Source: Linanthus parryae (Eukaryota > Streptophyta > Magnoliopsida > Ericales > Polemoniaceae). Taken from it: DNA of 64,000 bases. Location: the NCBI GenBank assembly GCA_023055425.1, contig JALGPY010000001.1, forward strand, positions 73,464,994 to 73,528,993. Reading direction: 5' to 3'. Made by a program: the position numbers and the translations under genes. Below the pieces are notes generated by a model. The model saw only the letters and a program-made list of their open reading frames with translations, did no database searches and was not told where the DNA came from. Below, in pieces: positions 34,033 through 45,283 of this stretch; within the stretch, counting starts at the first letter, position 1; each line of letters begins with the position of its first letter.

Positions 34033-35745
34033 CTAATCCTCCGGGGCTATGCAAATCTGGTTGTACCCGGAATACCCGTCCAGAAAACAGTAATAGGCGT
34101 GGTGGGCGAGCCGGTCCAGCATCTGGTCCATGAATGGTAGCGGGAAGTGGTCCTTCAGTGTTGCGCCGTTTAACCTCCGATAGTCCATGCAGATCCGCCA
34201 GCCTGTAACAGTACGCTGCGCAATCTGCTCCTGGTCGTTATTCTGCACCACCGTAATACCCCCCTTTTTGGGCACGCACTGGACCGGGCTGATCCACGTG
34301 CTGTCCGATATGGGGTATATGATTCCCGCTTCCAGCCACTTCATAACCTCTTTTCGCACAACGTCCTTCATGTTCGGATTCAGTCTCCGCTGGGGTTGAA
34401 TCACCGGTTTCTTGCCTTCTTCAATTCGGATCTTGTGCATGCAGTAAGAGGGGCTGATCCCCTTGATATCTGCAATCGTCCAGGCGATTGCTTCCTTATG
34501 CTCTCGCAATACTTCCAGTAGTTTCTGCTCCTGTTCCTGAGATAAACGAGACGAAACAATTACGGGCAGAGTACTATTTTCACCAATATACGCATACCTG
34601 AGATGGCTCGGGAGCGGTTTCAGCTCCAGTGCGGGTGGCTCCTTGAGTGACGGGACCAGAATCATCTTTTGCCCGCCGTCTTCGTCCCGGAGCAATGTGG
34701 TCCAGTCCTCGGCTCTCATGGCGTGCTCGCACCGAGTCTTCTCCTTTTCATCCCCGTACATGCTGTCGATCTCTTCCCACAATTGGTCCATCTCTTCGTT
34801 TTCCCAGCCTTCGTCCACCACATCTATAGCAAAGATGTCCTCGTGGTCGTAGTAATTTGGCAGTTGCAGATTTTTGAAAACGTTGAATTTCACTTTTTCC
34901 TCGTTAATCTGCATGGTCAGCTCCCCGCTCTTGCAGTTTATCATTTCTTCGCCTGTGGCCAAAAACGGCTTGCCAAGTATGAGCGGTACCTCCCCTGCCT
35001 CCATGTCCAGGATGACGAAATCTGCCGAAAAAATCAGCTCGCCGACCTTGACCAGAATATCCTCGATAACCCCATAAGCCTGTTTTACGGACCTGTCTGC
35101 CATCTGCAGCATGATTCTGGTGGGTCGGGGTTCACCGACTTTCAAACTTTTGAAAATCGTCAATGGCATCAGGTTGATGCTGGCCCCTAGGTCACACAGA
35201 GCCTTTCCTGTATAAGCGTTACCTAGGGTGACCGGTATAACAAAACTGCCAGGATCCTTTCTCTTCCTCGGTAGCCCATTCTTCACACAATTGCTCACTT
35301 CTGCCGTCAGGTTTATAGTCTCGAAGTCGCTCATTCGCCTCCTTCCATACAAGATGTCCTTGAGGAATTTGGCGTAAGTGGGCATCTTAGCCAAAGCCTC
35401 AGCAAAAGGTATGTTAATCTGCAGCTGCTTGAACATCTCGAGAAACCTGGCGTAGTCCTTGCTGTCATCCCTCTTTCGTGTTCGCAAGGGGTACGGGACC
35501 TCCTTGGAGACCGGTACAGTTTCTGCACCTGTCTCGTTCTGCACTGCATCCTGCTCAACCGAGCCCTTCGGCTGGGGGCGATCGACTGTGCTGTTATCCT
35601 GGCCCAACAGGTTGCGTTCTACTTCTTTCGAATTTTCTGCACGTGCGTGGCTGGGATACGGTGGATCCTGCAGTGCCAATCCACTCGGAGTGGAGATAGC
35701 ATTGATCTGAGCCCGTGGATTGTTTACTGTATTCGAGGGTAGGTT
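34033..35745 (-). pseudogene. Athila-1 protease and N-terminal RT
   Basis: Continues the gag frame after a TGA at 35746-35748, so gag and pol form one frame apart from that stop. Protease motif DLGASINLMPL is at residues ~163-173 counted from 35679. The RT starts at about residue 420 (conserved WISPVQCVPKKGG, RICMDYRRLN, FLDGYSGYNQI). It ends at TAG 34033-34035; the next codon carries on the RT in the same frame, so this is one nonsense change, not a domain end. A Gln codon is usual in the family at this spot, so CAG to TAG is likely (inference). Confidence 0.94.
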
Positions 35746-37052
35746 TCATGGCTGTCTCTCTGTTAGCTGCTGTGCTAACTGTCCCACCTGCACTTCCAAA
35801 GCGCGCAGTGACGTTTTGGTTGTCTGCATACCTGCCGTCAAGGTGTCCATGTGCTTGAACCCGGACTCCATGGTCTGGAACATGGACTTGATCTCTTTCA
35901 TCTGAGCGTCGTACTGCTGTGCGGATGGGACTGACTGAGCCTGCTGGGCCGGGGCAGCCTGCTGAGCTGGTGGCCTGTGCTGGAATCCCGGTGCATTAAC
36001 TGCTGCGTTCGGGTTTCCGTACCGAAACCCGGGATGGTCTCTCGTACCCGGTCGGTACCAGCTCGGGTCCCACTGCTGCTGTACGTAATTGGTGTCTTCG
36101 GTCCTCAGTTCTTCAATGGTTGTGTCCAGATCAGGTTCTTCGACTGCTGCAACAGTCTTCTTATCCGAGTAGACTTTCTTGACCAAGTCGTGAACGATCT
36201 TGGCCAGGTTGTCTATCCGGTCATCCTCTGCTGGTTCGGCTCTAGCCGCCATCCTGCGATCGTCAAACAGTCGGGTGTCCTGTTTGGCCAACTGCTTCAT
36301 CAGGTCATACGCACCTTCTTTGTCTACGTGATACAGGAAGTTTCCCCCGGCCTCTCTGTCAATCCTGTCGGCGTTCTCCCGGTCTAGGGCATGGTAGAAA
36401 ACCTGCAGGATTTTCGCGTCTCCAAAACCGTGGTTCGGGCACCGTTTGACCAATGTCATGAGCCTGTCCCATGCGTCCACCACCGTCTCCCCCATCTTCT
36501 GCCTGAATGACAGGATCTCTCTCTGTAACTGTATGACTCGGGAGGCGGGATAGAACTTTGCCAGAAAATCTGCGACACACTCCTCCCATGTGGTGATGGA
36601 TCGGGGTGGTCGGGATTCGAGCCAGTCTTTGGCTACTCCGTAAAGACAGTATGGGAATAAGATCAACATGAGTGCCTCTGCTTCTACCCCCTTGTATCTG
36701 ACCTTGTTGCAGTAATCTTCGAATTTCCCGATAAAGTCGTTCGGGTCTTCGTGGGCCCTGCCATGAAACGGGCAGAGAGTTTGTACCGTCTGGATGGTGG
36801 ATGGTTTGATGTCAAAGTGCTCGGCGGTGATCTCGGGCACCACAATAGCTCGCTCATGCCCCCCGGTGGGGACTTCGAAATTTTCCACCAATGCTTCCCA
36901 GATCGGTTGTATGTTCTCTAGTTGCTTCGAGCAGCGAGTCCCGCTGTGACAAGTTCCTCAATGTACCGAGCCATCTAGGCTGGGGTACGTGTCTCTCGTT
37001 CCTGTCCACCGGCTTCGGTGTTCTCGGGCGTATCTCTCTGGTTGGTTGCCAT
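35746..37052 (-). pseudogene. Athila-1 Gag
   Basis: The best start is ATG 37052 (MATNQRD); an in-frame TAG follows after about 25 codons, and a 1-nt frameshift occurs near 36910 before the long open part (36891-35746, 381 codons; its first codon is TTG, so it is not a true start). The retrotransposon gag core includes FDIKPSTIQ, GRAHEDPNDFI and ITTWEECVADFLAKFYP. The C-terminus is Gln/Ala/Pro-rich, then a predicted coiled stretch (MKEIKSMFQTMESG). No zinc knuckle, as expected for Athila. It ends at TGA 35746-35748. Confidence 0.92.
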
Positions 37053-37264
37053 CCTGCTTTCTCGGTTTCTGCGGTTCTGTTCGGTATACAGTTTTTCCGG
37101 GTTGTCGAGTGGTGACACCAAATCGCGAGGCAATCTGGGCATCAACTAAACAGATCCTGAAAACGCAGATTCAAGAATGCAGTGAGATAAAAATAAAAAT
37201 AACAAAGCTGAAAATAAACAAAAACTCATAAAACTAATTCTGACTACTAAATAGACCCTAAAAA

Positions 37265-37283
37265 GTCCCCGGTTACGGCGCCA
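37265..37283 (-). other. Primer binding site of Athila-1
   Basis: TGGCGCCGTAACCGGGGAC in element sense, six bases inside the LTR. TGGCGCCG plus a G-rich tail resembles the Asp-tRNA primer site used by many Athila/Tat elements, with differences in the middle. The ~210-bp leader to the gag ATG at 37052 follows. Confidence 0.8.
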
Positions 37284-37289
37284 AAAACT

Positions 37290-38871
37290 TGATGCTCAAA
37301 CTAACGTGCTGTCGCAAGTGTACGAATCTTGTAATACCGGGTGAAATTAGACTCGGGTGATCGTTCCCACGAGGACTATTTCGGGTTTACTCACGTTGTC
37401 AGTTTCGGTTAACCGAGTGTAGTAACAAGGAGGAGTAGGTTGTGATTGTAGTGACTAAACTAAAAACAGGAATTCAAAACGTAAACGTAAATATTTTTTT
37501 TGTGACTTTTCTGAAATAAGTTGAATTGGTTGTGACGATAATAGATGAAGACTAGGCTCCGGGATCCCCTAGGGTTTCTACAGATTTTAGTTTTACGTTC
37601 GATTATGAAAACACTCAGCAGTTTCGATATCTGTGCAACGTACCAGTTGTGCAGTGACTTTTCAGATTCCACACGTAATCCCGATCCTGCAGACTTTCGG
37701 ATTCTTGTTAAGCTGCCTAAATCTGCAGTCTCGGTCTAAGGCTGTTAGGGTTTCTAACCTGTCCGAATGGCCCGAGTCAAATTCTCTAACAGTTAGTCTC
37801 ACGTTTTTCGATGCTAGCCCTATCTCCCTTTCTCTGGTCGGTCTATCAGGGTAAGGTACTAAATCCTGGTTTTTCTTCCTAACCCTAACTTGACGTTTTC
37901 ACCTACAAGCTCGGGTCTACAGCAATCCTGGGTGATCAATCCTATCATGCATATACGATAACATTCAAAACCAGAATAACAGATATAACTTGCTGAATTA
38001 AGTTAATCATCATGAATCCATAAACGAAGTAGTCATAAAATCTGGATACGAAACCCTAGGTTCACCGAGAACCTAAGTGAGAAGTTTAGCTACGACTAGA
38101 CATAATACAAAACGCAGTTTCTGAATATAAAGAGAGAGAACGAAATCAAACTAAGTCTTCGAATCTCGAATCGCGCTTTCGTGCTCTCCGTGAATGCTCT
38201 GGCTTGTCCTTCGGTTGTGCTGAGAATTGTGTTGTATCTCCGTGAATTCAAAACGAGTCTGGACGAGTCTTTAAATAGTGCTGTATTCCCCGAAACCCGT
38301 GCGCCCGAAATTACGGAATCTGCCATCGGTCCACCGTCTTTGACCAAAAAGTCAAACTGGCTGCGTATATACGCAGGGTTGCGTATATACGCAACCAGGG
38401 CCTGTAATCACCTCCCCCTCTCCCCCTCCTGCCTGCGTATATACGCAGGCAGGGGGCGCAGGCAGGGGGGTGGAGATGGGGCCCTGCTTGGTCCTTTGGT
38501 GGGCCTGGTTGGGTCCCCTGGGTCCCACTCTTCTGCCTGGCGCTCCCGGTTTGCCTCCCTTTGTGTTCTCCTGCTTTTCCGTGTTCCCGTCTTGTCCCGG
38601 TTTTGTGCATGTTTCCCGAGACGGTCCCGGCTTGGTCCCGGCACGCTTCCCGATGCACCTCTTGAACCTGTTCCTGAAAAGGCAACACGAACGAAAACTC
38701 GCGATCATATCCAAATATAACAATAAATAAGCAGAAATCCAGGAAGTACAAATAAACTTCTCGTTCTAGATTCCCGAGGCATTCTAAGGCATTTTCCGGC
38801 AAAAACCGCTATTTCCGACACAAATACTCGTGAAATCAGGATAAAAGATAACCCCTAATTGGGCGTTATCA
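37290..38871 (-). repeat. 5' LTR of Athila-1 (1582 bp)
   Basis: Plus strand TGATGCTCAAAC to GGGCGTTATCA; partner of 16934-18537. It contains the TATA-like box at 38269-38277 and a three-unit palindromic array. Confidence 0.95.
38357..38453. repeat. Palindromic array, 3 units (Athila-1 5' LTR)
   Basis: Units at 38361-38376, 38379-38394 and 38433-38448. The third sits in a perfect 26-bp palindrome (38428-38453). The first two form a CTGG/CCAG-bounded dyad as in the other LTR. In element sense the array lies 85-180 bp upstream of the TATA-like box. Two fewer units than the 3' LTR, so the array has changed since insertion. Confidence 0.93.
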
Positions 38872-38876
38872 TAGTA

Positions 38877-41163
38877 CATAACATGGCGTGCATGATAGAT
38901 CCTATGGCCGAGGCATAGGGATATCTACTCATGCGTTCCCTCTCAATCTCATTGGAAGGACAACCACTCTTCGAAAGAGGGATTCCATGTGACATGGGCA
39001 AGAATCCCTTCTTGGAATCTTGCATGTTGAACTGTTTCAACACCTTGTCAATATATGTTATTTGACTTAGGCCTAGCAGCCTCTTAGATCTATCTCTATA
39101 GATCTTTATACCGAGTATATAGGCTGCTTCCCCTAAGTCCTTCATTGAGAAACACTTCCCTAGCCAATCTTTAACAGATTGTAGCATGGGAACGTCGTTT
39201 CCAATGAGTAGTATGTCATCTACATACAAGACCAGAAAAGCTACAGGGCTCCCACTAACCTTCTCTTAGACACAAGACTCATCTTCGTTCCTGATGAAGC
39301 CAAACTCTTTGACTACTTCATCAAAACGTTGATTCCAACTCCTAGAAGCTTGCTTCAATCCATAAATGGATCGTTGCAGCTTACAGACTTTGTTGGCTTA
39401 CTTTGGATCCTCAAAACCCTCCGGTTGTATCATATACACGTCCTCGAGGAGATTTCCATAAAGGAATTCTGTTTTGACATCCATCTGCCAAATCTCATAG
39501 TCATGGTATGCTGCAATCGCAAGTAGGATTCGGATGGATTTGGTCATAGCGACTGGTGAAAAGATTTCATCATAGTCAATACCATGAATCTGTCTGAATC
39601 GTTTAGCCACCAATCGGCCCTTATAGGTAATCACATTACCATCCATTTTGATCTTCTTCTTTAAGACCCACTTGAACCCTATGGGCCGCGCCCCTTCGGG
39701 TGGTTCCACCAAAGTCCATACTTTGTTGGTATACATGGATTCCATCTCGGATCTCATGGCTTCTAGCCACTTCTGAGAGTCTGGGCCTTTCATGGCCTCT
39801 TCATAGGTAGTAGGCTCATCATCTATGAGCATTGTGTCACCGGAATCGGTCACGAGAAGTCCATACCTATCGGTTTCCTGGCGCACTCTACTAGATCTAC
39901 GAAGCTCTTGTGTTACCTGAACAGGTTGCTCCACAACTGCTTGTGGTTCCTGTTCATGTTCCATAATCGGTTCAGTGATTTGTGGTTCTTGAACCTCTTC
40001 AAGCTCTACAGTCCTCCCACTTGCTTCTTTAGAGACAAATTCTCTTTCTAGAAACACGCCGGTACGAGCAACAAACACTTTGTTCTCGGTTGGATTGTAG
40101 AAGTAGTAGCCCTTAGTTTCCTTAGGGTACCCCATAAATTTACACTTATCCGATTTCGGCCCTAGCTTGTCTGATTGTAAACGTTTTACATAGACATCGC
40201 AGCCCCAAATCCTCATGAACGACAGTGTGGGACGCCTCCCACTCCACATCTCATATGGTGTCTTCATGACTGATTTAGATGGAACACGGTTAATGGTGAA
40301 AGCTGCACTTAATAGAACGTGGCCCCAAAACGATAATGGAAGATTGGTTTGACACATCATAGATCGAACCATGTCCAATAGGGTTCGATTACTCCTCTCA
40401 GACACGCCATTCCATTATGGCGTTCCGGGTGGAGTGAGTTGGGAGACGATCCCACAATCTCTAAGATAGTCGTCAAACTCTTGGCTCAATTATTCTCCTC
40501 CACGATCCGATCGTAGAGCATTGATACTTTTGCCAAGTTGCTTCTCTACTTCATTCTTGAATTCTTTGAACACTTCAAAGGATTCGGATTTTGCCCTCAT
40601 AAGGTACACAAATCCATATCTACTGTAATCATCAGTAAATGTAATGAAGTAGACATAACCACCCCTGGCAGGCATGGCAAATGGCCCACACACATCAGTA
40701 TGTATGAGCGCCAATTGCTCACTAGTCCTCTCACCTTTCTTACTGAAAGGGGACTTTGTCATTTTTCCCAATAAACAAGCCTCACATGTCTCATATGATT
40801 CAAAATCAAATGAGTCTAGTAATCCATCTTTATGGAGTCTAGATACACGTTTCTCGTTTATGTGGCCTAAACGACAGTGCCATAAATAAGCAGGATTTAA
40901 ATCATTTGTTTTAATCCGCTTGGTATTAATGTTGTAGACAGGATTGCTTAGATCAAGGACATATTAAATAATTGCGCACTAAAATAGTGAATATTATTCA
41001 AATATAAGGAACAACAATCGTTCTTTATTGAAATAATAAAACCATCCTTGTCCAAAAAAGAAATAGAAATAATGTTTCTGCTCATAGCAGGCACAAAATA
41101 GCAATTATTTAATTCTAAAACTAATCCTGAAGGCAGAGATAGCTCGCACACGCCTATGGCCAC
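38877..41163 (-). pseudogene. Copia-A2 pol remnant: integrase and RT
   Basis: Element sense starts at ~41163. The integrase zinc domain is near 40890-40770, and a TAA replaces a Tyr codon at ~40488-40490, the same change as in Copia-A1. Then 40405-39398 holds the integrase end and first half of RT, closed by a TAA at ~39398 where Copia-B has a Gln codon. A further stop occurs near 39267. 39229-38877 contains an intact YVDDI. The frame is cut by Athila-1 at TAGTA 38872-38876. RNase H is at 16294-16933. Confidence 0.92.
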
Positions 41164-42179
41164 GCAGCAACTTTTTCTCCATTCCCAACGCGCAGATCTA
41201 CCTCTCCTTTAGCCAATCTTCTACTTCTCTTTAGATCCTGCACATTTCGAAAAATGTGAGATCCACATCCAGTATCTAATACCCATGATGTAGAGACAGT
41301 TAAATTGACATCTACAACAAAAATACCCGGTGGTGGTGGAATCACTATTCCAAGCCTCTTGTCCTCCAGATATTTTGGGCAGTTCCTCCTCCAGTGTCCA
41401 GGCTGACTGCAGTAGTGACATTCACCTTTAGTCACACCTTTGGCAATGCCACCAACAGGCTTAAGGGCAGGTTCCTTGGATTTTGCAACTGACTTTCGTT
41501 TGCCCTTGGAGGATGAGGCAAACCTTTTGCCCTTTCCTTTCTGCACCATCATAATGGCCTTGCCCTTACCCTTGTTGATGCTCTGTTCAGCTGTCCTCAC
41601 CATATTGAGTAAATCTGGCAGTGGTTTCACAATCTCGTTCATGTTATAGTTCATGATGAACTGTCCATAACTCTCGGGCAACGATTGCAACACGAGATCG
41701 GTTGCCAACTATTGGCCGACCGGGAACCCCAATCGGGCGAGATTCTCCAAGTACCCGATCATACGGAGTACATGGGGTCCCACCGGGTTCCCTTCTGACA
41801 GATGACACTTGAACAGTGCCTTAGAGACCTCATACCTCTCTACCCTTGCCTGCTCTTGGAAGAGCTGCTTCAGATGCTCGATCATATCGGCAGCATTCAT
41901 GTTTTCGTGTTGCTTATGAAGCTCAGAAGTCGTGGTGCATAGCATAAGGCAGGCCGCATCATTAGCGTCATCAACACTCTTTTGATACGCCTTTAGGGCA
42001 GCAGGTGTTTGGTTCTCTGGACCTTCTGGAACATGCTCCTCTATTGCCTACAGTTTCTTCTCTTGCTTGAGAACAATTCTCAAGTTTCTGTACCAATCAA
42101 GAAAGTTGGTTCCAGAGAGCTTGTCCTTCTCAAGGACAGATCGTAGGGAATGTTGTGAACTCGATGAGTTGTTTGCCAT
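41154..42179 (-). pseudogene. Copia-A2 Gag and protease start
   Basis: Starts MANNSSSSQ at 42179. A TAG replaces a Tyr codon at ~42048-42050 and another TAG a Glu codon at ~41709-41711. The Gag core, basic tract, CCHC knuckle (CHYCSQPGHWRRNC) and protease DTG follow. The frame ends at 41154 through the same 1-nt deletion as in Copia-A1. No internal gag deletion, unlike Copia-B. Confidence 0.92.
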
Positions 42180-43839
42180 TTGGAATTCTACAAAAGGAAA
42201 ATACGCAAGTTTTAGTATTTGTGAATTTTTGACTATATTCAATAATGGCTAGTTTATCAAATATAGCTCCCACTATTTTTCTACGGATTAATAACCCTCA
42301 AGATATTAATGCGGAAAATATCCTTATATTTTCTAGTGGGTCAAGATCCATCTTTCATATCCTTATGAGCTTGCTTTGGCAAGTCACCCATAATTTGACT
42401 ACTTTAGGTAGGAAAAATTCCAATTGCATCCCTTATGCAACTCTTGGTTCAATTGGGCAAATAACTCCTTATTTATCCATCCATATGGATAATCCCAATT
42501 GATTGCCTCTAGGTTTCTTAATCTCATTAATAGCCTAGTTGTGTTCAATCTCTTATTTAAACAATTGCACATTACTAGCTTGTGCCATCGCATTCCATCA
42601 TTATGAACCAAGTCGCCATGCTTTGGCACGCACGAACTTGATAAATAATGATGATCATGAGTGTTTAAATAACGAGAAGGCAAGAACACAATATTTGAAT
42701 TTTGAGGGATTTTAAATTCGATTTTAATTGTTTTGTTGATCAAAATCAACTGATCTATCTATTTGAGTTTGGGCACAACTCCAAATAAAAGATTCGGGTT
42801 GTCTAATTATCTTATTATCCTAATTGCATGCATCATCCATACACCAACCACAAAATAATAAGACAATAAAGTAAACAACCACAAAACAAAATTAAACGTG
42901 ATGTGGATATGGCCTTTTCTAGACTAAGATAATTCCAAGCCAATGGAATTATATATGAACCCTAAAAGCAAACACATCTCCATGCGTCTTGATCTTTTGG
43001 TCCATCCTTCATAGTCATGTGGAATGCTCCATGCTCCATGCCCCATCTTTTGTGGCTCCTTTTGGCTTTGGGCTTCTTTTCCTTCAATCTTGGCTAACAA
43101 TCTACTTTATCTAGCACTAGCTAACTTCTATACTAAATAAAATAAATCTCACAAGTTGAGAAAAAAATGGCACGCAGGTCATAAAACCCTAATTAATTAT
43201 TAAAATTAATTGATCAGCTCGCCGGCCAAAAAACCAAACCACAAAAATAAACATCCACATCAAACCACATCCTAAGGCCATATCCAATCACCATGCGATT
43301 TGCACATAAATAGTTAAAATCCAATTTTAACGCGCTTGGTCAATTTTAATTGATTTTAGGATTTCTAGGGTTAAAACGGTCCATGGGCCCAACAATCTAA
43401 TTGCCCGGGCCCAAAAAGGTGAACCGCAATGCCCTAGGGCCGGCCCGGCCCCTAGCCCACGCGGCTAGGCCCGACTGGCCCCTAGGGCGGCCAAGACTTG
43501 GGCGGAAAGCAAGAGGGGCGGTCCCCTTAGGGGGGCCGAACCTCTATAGGGAGTTGTTTCCAAAACAACTCCCTTTCTTGGTGCCCAAGTTTGGTTGTTT
43601 CCTTGTTTTGGAAGAACTCCTTCTTCCCCAAGGATGCCCAAACCCTAGATCTAAGATCTTAAAGTTTCTCAAACTCACTAATTCATGCATCCGATGCAAA
43701 AATTAGATCTTGTTTTGATAGATTATTGAAAAATTGCATCGCATGCTTGATTTGTCTTGTTTTCAGCGATAAACAATCAGTTTAAGGTGTAAACAACTAA
43801 AACGTAACACATAAACCACGTTTATGCTCTACGACCTGT
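42180..43839 (-). other. Untranslated leader of Copia-A2
   Basis: About 1.66 kb of non-coding leader, matching 591-2255 reversed. No gene seen. Confidence 0.8.
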
Positions 43840-43852
43840 GGCTCTGATACCA
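43840..43852 (-). other. Primer binding site of Copia-A2
   Basis: TGGTATCAGAGCC in element sense, one base from the 5' LTR at 43854. Confidence 0.93.
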
Positions 43853-43853
43853 C

Positions 43854-45283
43854 TGTAGGGTATTGATTCATGGATGCGCAACGGAAACAAAAATTAACCA
43901 TGCAAAACCCTCCAAGGATCACAAGTCAAGAGACATAACGATGGTAAAGGAAGAAATCAAAAACACGCCTTAGGGTTCTCCTTTGATGACTTCAAACGCG
44001 AATTGTGTCACGTTCTCTATAGTTGGTCCACGCCTAGAGTTGATTTCTAGATCTCCCACTCCTTGGTGCTAGCCCGGAAAGAGGAAGAGGAAGAAGAATC
44101 ACGGAAAACGAGACCAAACCAAGGAGGTTCGGCCTCCTTGGGGCCGACGGCGACGCGCGGCGGCGAGGGAGGGGCGGTCGGCTCCTTCCTTGCTTGTTTC
44201 TCTCTCCTTTTGTTCTCTCCCACTCTAGTTATGATCAATTATGAGCATAAGTTATGGGAAGGAAGGAAGGAAGGAAGGTCCTTTATATAGTCCAACAACT
44301 CCTTGCCAACTACCTAAAAGACTTATTCTCGTCCTACTAGAATTCGATTTAGTCCCTTCCTTGCAAATTTGTCCATACTAAGTTTGCAAGGTTTTGCAAA
44401 GTGATCCTTCTAATTAATTAATCCAATTAATTAATTCCCAAATCTAGTTCAACTCTATATAACCTGTGACCCGATAGGTTCTATCTAGTTGGTAGCAACT
44501 ATGTGCTAATATGGAGCGGTTTCTAGAAAAAACATCCATTCTAGCCAACTAATAGAATAGTCATCTTGACAACCTTTGTACAAGTAATTGTCTCATCCCT
44601 TTGTCCCTATATCCGGATTGGACACGAGACATAGAAGTCACACTCGTATATCCAATCCATAGTTTCTCGATCCATGGGAATAGCCTTATTCGTGCAAATA
44701 ACATCAATATCCCCTATTGATTTACTTGAGTCTGGCCAGACATTCTATAAGCACTATCCCTCGAGTGGCCTAGGATATTTGCTCCCGTTATGTGGGAGGG
44801 ACAAATTCTATCTACGTCTACTACGATCTCTAAGCTTGCTTCTTATTGTATCCAGTACACGCCTTTATAACTACCCAGTTACGGTGCAGCGTTTAACGCT
44901 ACCAAAATCACAATAATCCACAACTAGAATATCTAGCGACTTGAAGTCTAAGGATGACAATACCATTGCCCTGCGAGAAGCACTTGTGACTCAACATAAC
45001 GTGTATGTAGCCTTCTCGGAGATGGGTCAATCCAGTGCGCCATTACCCCTAATGCACACCTATGTGTTGGATCATGATATCTCCATATCAATCCAACCCC
45101 ATACTAGTCTATAGATGATTGTCCCATTAATCATTATACTGGACTAGGGATATTTAAGATAAACAACACAATTTTAAATCTAAGGACTTCATTATATTAA
45201 ATATCCAATAAATAATAAATGAATTTATAGCCACAAATAAATTCATACTAAACTAGATTGCCTCTAGGGCATCTATTCCAACA
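43854..45283 (-). repeat. 5' LTR of Copia-A2 (1430 bp)
   Basis: Plus strand TGTAGGGTATTG to TTCCAACA, then AGTAC. Partner of 14856-16279. Confidence 0.95.

Larger units (their letters stand above)
16934..38871 (-). mobile_element. Athila-1: Ty3/gypsy Athila element with ORF3, split by Copia-B
   Basis: Ends TGATGC...TTATCA, flanked by TAGTA at 16929-16933 and 38872-38876 inside Copia-A2 pol. On the minus strand the order is LTR, Asp-tRNA-like primer site, gag, protease, RT, RNase H, integrase, a ~1-kb spacer, ORF3, a ~1.9-kb 3' non-coding region, polypurine tract, LTR. The gag sequence, the ALCDLGASINLMP protease and the extra ORF after integrase are Athila hallmarks. Without Copia-B it is ~13.6 kb. 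All frames carry lesions, but LTRs remain very similar, so the insertion is not ancient. Confidence 0.95.
14856..45283 (-). mobile_element. Copia-A2: Ty1/copia element split by Athila-1
   Basis: LTRs at 14856-16279 and 43854-45283, flanked by AGTAC at 14851-14855 and 45284-45288. The sister LTR of LARD-X shows the empty site around 62290 (GTGGTAAGTACATATGTG), with one AGTAC. Read on the minus strand: leader, gag, pol. Athila-1 interrupts pol between RT and RNase H. Without the insert it is about 8.5 kb. Gag and pol carry several stops, two of the lesions shared with Copia-A1. Confidence 0.96.
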
